A DNA stretch of 9,469 bases, from assembly GCA_913041865.1 (NCBI GenBank), contig CAJWIW010000037.1:1-9469 (forward strand). Reading direction: 5' to 3'. The position numbers were made by a program, and so were the translations under genes. This document shows positions 6,660 through 9,469 of the stretch, one piece after another; position 1 is the stretch's first letter, and each line of letters opens with the position of its first letter. Under the pieces are notes generated by a model. The model had not been told where the DNA came from and searched no databases. It worked only from the letters and a program-made list of their open reading frames with translations. Origin of the DNA: an uncultured Gammaproteobacteria bacterium. GTDB taxonomy: Bacteria > Pseudomonadota > Gammaproteobacteria > GCA-002705445 > GCA-002716945.

Positions 6660-7382
6660 CTACTTAATTTCAATTTCAATAAGTTCTAGATTTTTATTAC
6701 TTGTAATTAAAATATGACTTTTCAAGTCCCAATCACCTAAGACGATTCTCTTATGTAATCGTCTATCAATTTCTATATCATGTACTTTGGGTCTATGAGT
6801 ATGGCCATGGATAATAATTTCTGCACCTGATTCAACAAAGCATTTTTCTACCTCTTTTTCGTTAACATCCATGATAAATTCATTTTTATGGTTAGTTTCA
6901 CTCATGCTTTTATTTCTGAGTGCATTTGCTATTCCAAGTCGCTCTTCGAGAGATTTTCTCATCATTTCAGCTTGCCAAGACTCATTTCTAACTAATTTAC
7001 GAAATTCCTGATATTTTATATCATCAATACATAGAGTGTCACCATGCATTAGTAAAACTTTTCTGTTATAGAGGTTAATTAATGTTGGATCTTCTATAAG
7101 CTCCATTCCGTACTTATCACAGATTTTAGATGTAATCATAAAATCTCGATTGCCACGCATAAAATAAATTTTCGTTTGATTGGATATTGATTTTATAACC
7201 TCAAATGCATCAATAATTCCATCAGCTGGATCATCATCTCCAACCCAAGACTCGACGAAATCACCTAAAATATATAGATTCTCCATCGTCTCTGATCGGT
7301 TTTCTATGAATTTACAAAAATAATTTGTGATTTCAGGTCTAGTCTTATCAAGGTGTAAATCAGAGATAAAAACAGTTTCCAT
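6660..7382 (-). CDS. lpxH: UDP-2,3-diacylglucosamine diphosphatase LpxH
   Basis: A 240-residue calcineurin-like metallophosphoesterase, equal in length to E. coli LpxH (240). It hydrolyses UDP-2,3-diacylglucosamine to lipid X and UMP at the cytoplasmic face of the inner membrane, an essential step in lipid A synthesis. Metal-site motifs are complete: D8 and H10 in SDLH, D41 in ILGDFVESWVGDDD, N78 in GNRDF, H113 in MHGDTLC, and H192/H194 in HGHTHRP. ESWVGDDD, MHGDTLC and IMDVN (169-173) are characteristic of LpxH rather than generic phosphoesterases. It follows the cyclophilin gene with a 1-nt overlap (TAATG), so the two are co-transcribed. Its stop faces the recO stop with 2 nt between, and no clear terminator hairpin is visible there. 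Confidence 0.96.
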   Translation of the reverse strand: METVFISDLHLDKTRPEITNYFCKFIENRSETMENLYILGDFVESWVGDDDPADGIIDAFEVIKSISNQTKIYFMRGNRDFMITSKICDKYGMELIEDPTLINLYNRKVLLMHGDTLCIDDIKYQEFRKLVRNESWQAEMMRKSLEERLGIANALRNKSMSETNHKNEFIMDVNEKEVEKCFVESGAEIIIHGHTHRPKVHDIEIDRRLHKRIVLGDWDLKSHILITSNKNLELIEIEIK

Positions 7383-7969
7383 TATTCAGATATTTCAATT
7401 TTTTCAATTGTAATAGTATTTGTAGGAACATCAGAAAAGTAACCTACGTTCCCCGTTTGCGTGGATCCTATTTTCTCTACAATCTCAATGCCTTCTACTA
7501 CCTCTCCAAACACACAATATCCATAACCATCAGGCGATTTACTTTTATCAAGAAAGTCATTATCTTTCAAGTTTATAAAAAATTGGGAGGTTGCAGAATG
7601 AGGATCTGATGTCCTAGCCATTGCAATTGTTCCTTTAGTATTACTTATGTTGTTAGAAGACTCATTGACTATTGGTGCGTTTGTAGTGATTTCAGACATA
7701 TCTGGAAGATGACCACCACCTTGTATCATAAAATTTGCTATGACTCTATGAAAAATTGTTCCATTATATTTACCAGTTTCTGCATACTCTATAAAATTTT
7801 TTGAAGTCTCAGGAGCTTCTTTTTCAAATAAATTGATTTTAATATTACCTTGATTTGTGTATATGATAGCCAATTTTCCATCTCCACTTGTTGCGTCAAC
7901 ACTTTTGCTGAATGTATAACTAAATGCTATAGTTATAAAAAGTAATAGTATTGAAATTGATTTTCTCAT
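7382..7969 (-). CDS. Peptidyl-prolyl cis-trans isomerase, cyclophilin type, probably periplasmic
   Basis: A 195-residue cyclophilin that would catalyse cis-trans isomerisation of prolyl bonds in folding proteins. Residues 1-21 (MRKS, then a hydrophobic core ending near SYTFS) look like a Sec signal peptide, with possible cleavage in the SKSVDA stretch (21-26), so the enzyme is likely periplasmic, like E. coli PpiA. An uncleaved membrane anchor is the alternative. The cyclophilin domain covers about 31-193: FHRV with catalytic R75, FMIQGG (80-85), MARTSDPHSATSQFFI (118-132) with Q129, and NDFLD (137-141), where F139 replaces the tryptophan of cyclosporin-sensitive enzymes, as in bacterial cyclophilins. 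The downstream part YGYCVFGEVVEGIEIVEKI closely matches E. coli PpiB. Its place between lpxH and cysS is that of cytoplasmic ppiB, so by synteny it is a ppiB relative with an added export signal. Confidence 0.93.
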   Translation of the reverse strand: MRKSISILLLFITIAFSYTFSKSVDATSGDGKLAIIYTNQGNIKINLFEKEAPETSKNFIEYAETGKYNGTIFHRVIANFMIQGGGHLPDMSEITTNAPIVNESSNNISNTKGTIAMARTSDPHSATSQFFINLKDNDFLDKSKSPDGYGYCVFGEVVEGIEIVEKIGSTQTGNVGYFSDVPTNTITIEKIEISE

Positions 7970-7982
7970 TGTACTTAAAGCT

Positions 7983-7994
7983 TATATTTATATT
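7983..7994 (+). promoter_or_regulatory. Candidate -10 region for cysS
   Basis: Two tandem TATATT hexamers (7983-7988 and 7989-7994) lie in the 30-nt gap just before the cysS ATG at 8000. Possible -35 partners are TTGATT (7957-7962) or TTGTAC (7969-7974), both with poor spacing. Transcription from here would start within about 0-5 nt of the ATG, giving a very short or absent leader, in line with the lack of a Shine-Dalgarno sequence. In such AT-rich DNA a chance match is easy. Confidence 0.25.
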
Positions 7995-7999
7995 CTAAC

Positions 8000-9349
8000 A
8001 TGACCATAAAATTATATAATACTTTGACTAGAAAAAAAGAGGATATTAAACCCTTCTTGGATGATTCTATATCAATGTATGTTTGTGGACCAACAGTCTA
8101 TGGTCATCCACATATTGGTAATGCAAGAGCTGCAATAGTCCCAGACATACTTTATAGATTACTTAAATATAAATACAGATCAGTCAAATACATACGAAAC
8201 ATAACGGATGTAGATGATAAAATCATTGAAGCTGCAAAAAAAGAGGGCATATCTATAGATCAGATAACTCTTAAGTACACTAAAATATATCATGAGAATA
8301 TGGCTAGCTTAGGCAATCTTGAGCCTACTCATGAGCCAAAAGTTACCGACACAATATCTAAGATAATTACTACTATAGAAAAAATTATTCGCAATGGAAA
8401 TGCGTACGTAAAAGATTCTCATGTTTTATTTGATACTGGTAGTTTCAGAAACTATGGTGAACTCTCAGGTAAGAATCTCGAAGAAATGCTTGATGGTGTC
8501 AGGATTGATAATGCATCATATAAGAAATCATCAAAAGATTTTATCCTGTGGAAGCCATCTGATGCTGACTCTCCAGGATGGCAAAGCCCATGGGGTAAAG
8601 GCCGACCCGGTTGGCACATAGAATGCACTTCTATGATTAAAGATATATTGGGTGATGATACAACTTTAGATATTCATGGTGGTGGGAATGACTTGATATT
8701 TCCTCATCATGAGAACGAAATTGCTCAGGGAAGCTGCATCAGTGAGAAAAAATATTGTAACCATTGGTTTCATAACGGTATTGTGCTTGTTGATAGGAAA
8801 AAAATGTCTAAATCACTAGGCAATGTTATATTACTTGATCAACTCTTAAAAGAAAATGATACAGCTACCATAAGAGTGGCACTTTTATCTGCACATTATA
8901 GACAACCTTTGAATTGGACCAGTCGAACTCTAGATAATGCGTCTAAATTAGCTCAGAAAATTAGATCATCCATAAACACAACTACAATACCTATAGAGAA
9001 TACGGAAACTGAGATCACAGACATTCTATCAGATGATTTAAATACTCCGCAGGCTTTTAAATATCTATCTGATCTCTCCAAATCATCTAAAAATAATCTT
9101 GAGGACAGCACAAGATTACTTTTCTCATGCACTTTTCTTGGGTTAGATTTCTCGGCAGACTACAAACGCAGTCAGCCTAACGAAGTGCTTGTAGACAAAG
9201 TTGAGAAACTAATCAAAAAAAGAAATGAGTTACGTAATAATGGTCACTATCAAGAGGCTGACGAAATAAGATCAGAGCTTAGTAGCATTGGGGTAGTACT
9301 TAAAGATAAGGATGGAGAGACGGAATGGGAACTCGACCCTAATTCTTAG
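8000..9349 (+). CDS. cysS: Cysteinyl-tRNA synthetase
   Basis: A 449-residue class I aminoacyl-tRNA synthetase (E. coli CysS 461) that activates cysteine with ATP and attaches it to tRNA-Cys. The HIGH-type motif is HIGN (38-41) in GPTVYGHPHIGNARAA; the KMSKS loop is intact at 268-272. The zinc site that selects cysteine is complete by alignment: C29 (MYVCGPT), C209 (HIECTSM), H236 and E240 (FPHHENEIAQ). The C-terminal helical and anticodon-binding region (about 300-449) includes DDLNTP, a family signature. It is transcribed divergently from the cyclophilin gene, the usual gammaproteobacterial arrangement. No Shine-Dalgarno sequence precedes the ATG (bases before it read TATATTCTAAC). The ATG at 8000 places the conserved N-terminus (LYNTLTRKKE) at the expected distance, so the start is secure. 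Confidence 0.98.
   Translation: MTIKLYNTLTRKKEDIKPFLDDSISMYVCGPTVYGHPHIGNARAAIVPDILYRLLKYKYRSVKYIRNITDVDDKIIEAAKKEGISIDQITLKYTKIYHENMASLGNLEPTHEPKVTDTISKIITTIEKIIRNGNAYVKDSHVLFDTGSFRNYGELSGKNLEEMLDGVRIDNASYKKSSKDFILWKPSDADSPGWQSPWGKGRPGWHIECTSMIKDILGDDTTLDIHGGGNDLIFPHHENEIAQGSCISEKKYCNHWFHNGIVLVDRKKMSKSLGNVILLDQLLKENDTATIRVALLSAHYRQPLNWTSRTLDNASKLAQKIRSSINTTTIPIENTETEITDILSDDLNTPQAFKYLSDLSKSSKNNLEDSTRLLFSCTFLGLDFSADYKRSQPNEVLVDKVEKLIKKRNELRNNGHYQEADEIRSELSSIGVVLKDKDGETEWELDPNS
8011..8016 (-). promoter_or_regulatory. Candidate -10 box for the cyclophilin–lpxH operon
   Basis: The minus strand reads TATAAT here, a perfect -10 consensus, 41 nt upstream of the cyclophilin start codon and inside the first codons of the divergent cysS. 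No good -35 hexamer is seen at 16-18 nt (only T-rich sequence around 8034-8040). The tight 30-nt divergent gap forces at least one promoter into the neighbouring gene, which makes this plausible. Confidence 0.33.
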
Positions 9350-9381
9350 TTTAATCGATTTTTAAAATCTATCCGTGTATG

Positions 9382-9387
9382 TATAAT
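9382..9387 (+). promoter_or_regulatory. Candidate -10 box for tRNA-Pro
   Basis: A perfect TATAAT lies 11 nt upstream of the predicted tRNA 5' end, in the 49-nt gap after cysS. Transcription would begin near 9394-9395, leaving a short 5' leader for RNase P. No convincing -35 hexamer is visible; the region about 17 nt upstream is TTTTTA. Read-through from cysS may also contribute, since no strong terminator separates them. Confidence 0.5.
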
Positions 9388-9398
9388 ACATATTACCA

Positions 9399-9469
9399 CG
9401 GGGTGTAGCGCAGTTTGGTAGCGCGGCTGGTTTGGGACCAGTAGGTCGTAGGTTCGAATCCTATCACCC
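9399..9469 (+). tRNA. proM: tRNA-Pro (anticodon TGG), 3' end cut by window
   Basis: The sequence folds as a tRNA. The 5' acceptor strand CGGGGTG (9399-9405) pairs with the window-terminal CACCC, and the last two partners are expected just beyond the edge. The D arm is GCGCAGTTTGGTAGCGC. The anticodon stem-loop is GCTGG-TTTGGGA-CCAGT with anticodon TGG and a G37 position typical of tRNA-Pro. The T arm is GTAGG-TTCGAAT-CCTAT. It closely matches E. coli tRNA-Pro(UGG), including a C at position 1, a known proline identity feature in bacteria. The 71 nt present are 6 short of E. coli's 77 with CCA. The UGG anticodon can read all or most proline codons when the wobble U is modified. The gene symbol is by analogy with E. 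coli. Confidence 0.95.

Noticed and set aside
8421..8621. 66-codon plus-strand open frame within cysS
   Set aside because: An alternative frame of a strongly conserved gene; the peptide has no domain or translation signal.
9357..9369. GATTTT-T-AAAATC palindrome after cysS, as a terminator or operator
   Set aside because: It has essentially no loop and only A/T-rich arms; it could at most be part of the upstream promoter region of the tRNA gene.
1..9469. Mobile element, CRISPR, toxin-antitoxin, phage or defence genes
   Set aside because: All coding space is taken by housekeeping genes in conserved order; no direct repeats, transposase-like frames or attachment-site duplications were seen. 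The tRNA 3' end, a common integration site, lies outside the window.

Overview
The window looks like ordinary chromosomal DNA of an AT-rich gammaproteobacterium with a compact genome (roughly one third G+C, judged by eye). The clues are two gene orders: rpoE–anti-sigma–mucD–lepA–lepB–rnc–era–recO, as around algU/mucD and lepA/lepB/rnc/era/recO in Pseudomonas-type genomes, and lpxH–ppiB divergent from cysS, as in many gammaproteobacteria. LpxH points to a Gram-negative that makes lipid A. Low G+C, tiny intergenic gaps and overlapping genes recall streamlined marine lineages such as SAR86. That placement is an inference and would need a marker-gene tree.

Layout. Positions 1-6657 are one dense plus-strand gene string: the 3' end of an RpoE-type sigma factor, a small single-pass membrane protein in the anti-sigma position, a periplasmic DegP/MucD serine protease, LepA (EF4), signal peptidase I, RNase III, Era and RecO. 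Gaps are 1-37 nt or genes overlap (TTGA, ATGA, and a 38-nt rnc/era overlap), so this is very likely one or two operons. Positions 6660-7969 hold a minus-strand pair: a cyclophilin with an export signal, then lpxH. This pair converges on recO with 2 nt between the stop codons. Only 30 nt separate the cyclophilin from the divergent cysS (8000-9349). After a 49-nt gap with a good -10 box, a tRNA-Pro(UGG) gene begins and is cut by the window end, 6 nt short of its expected length with CCA.

How the genes fit together. The first three genes form an envelope-stress module: a sigma factor, its presumed membrane inhibitor, and the periplasmic protease/chaperone it would typically control. lepA, rnc and era act on translation, rRNA processing and ribosome assembly. 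lepB matures exported proteins, including probably MucD and the cyclophilin encoded here. recO is recombinational repair. LpxH makes lipid X for lipid A, CysS charges tRNA-Cys, and the tRNA reads proline codons.

I found no mobile element, CRISPR array, toxin-antitoxin pair, phage gene or evident novel system. No gene-free stretch exceeds 50 nt. The points worth a second look are local: a minimal, divergent anti-sigma protein with no MucB/RseB gene, TTG starts at TTGA junctions, an exported cyclophilin in the usual place of a cytoplasmic one, a divergent RNase III dsRNA-binding domain, and a 30-nt divergent promoter region where cysS may be nearly leaderless.
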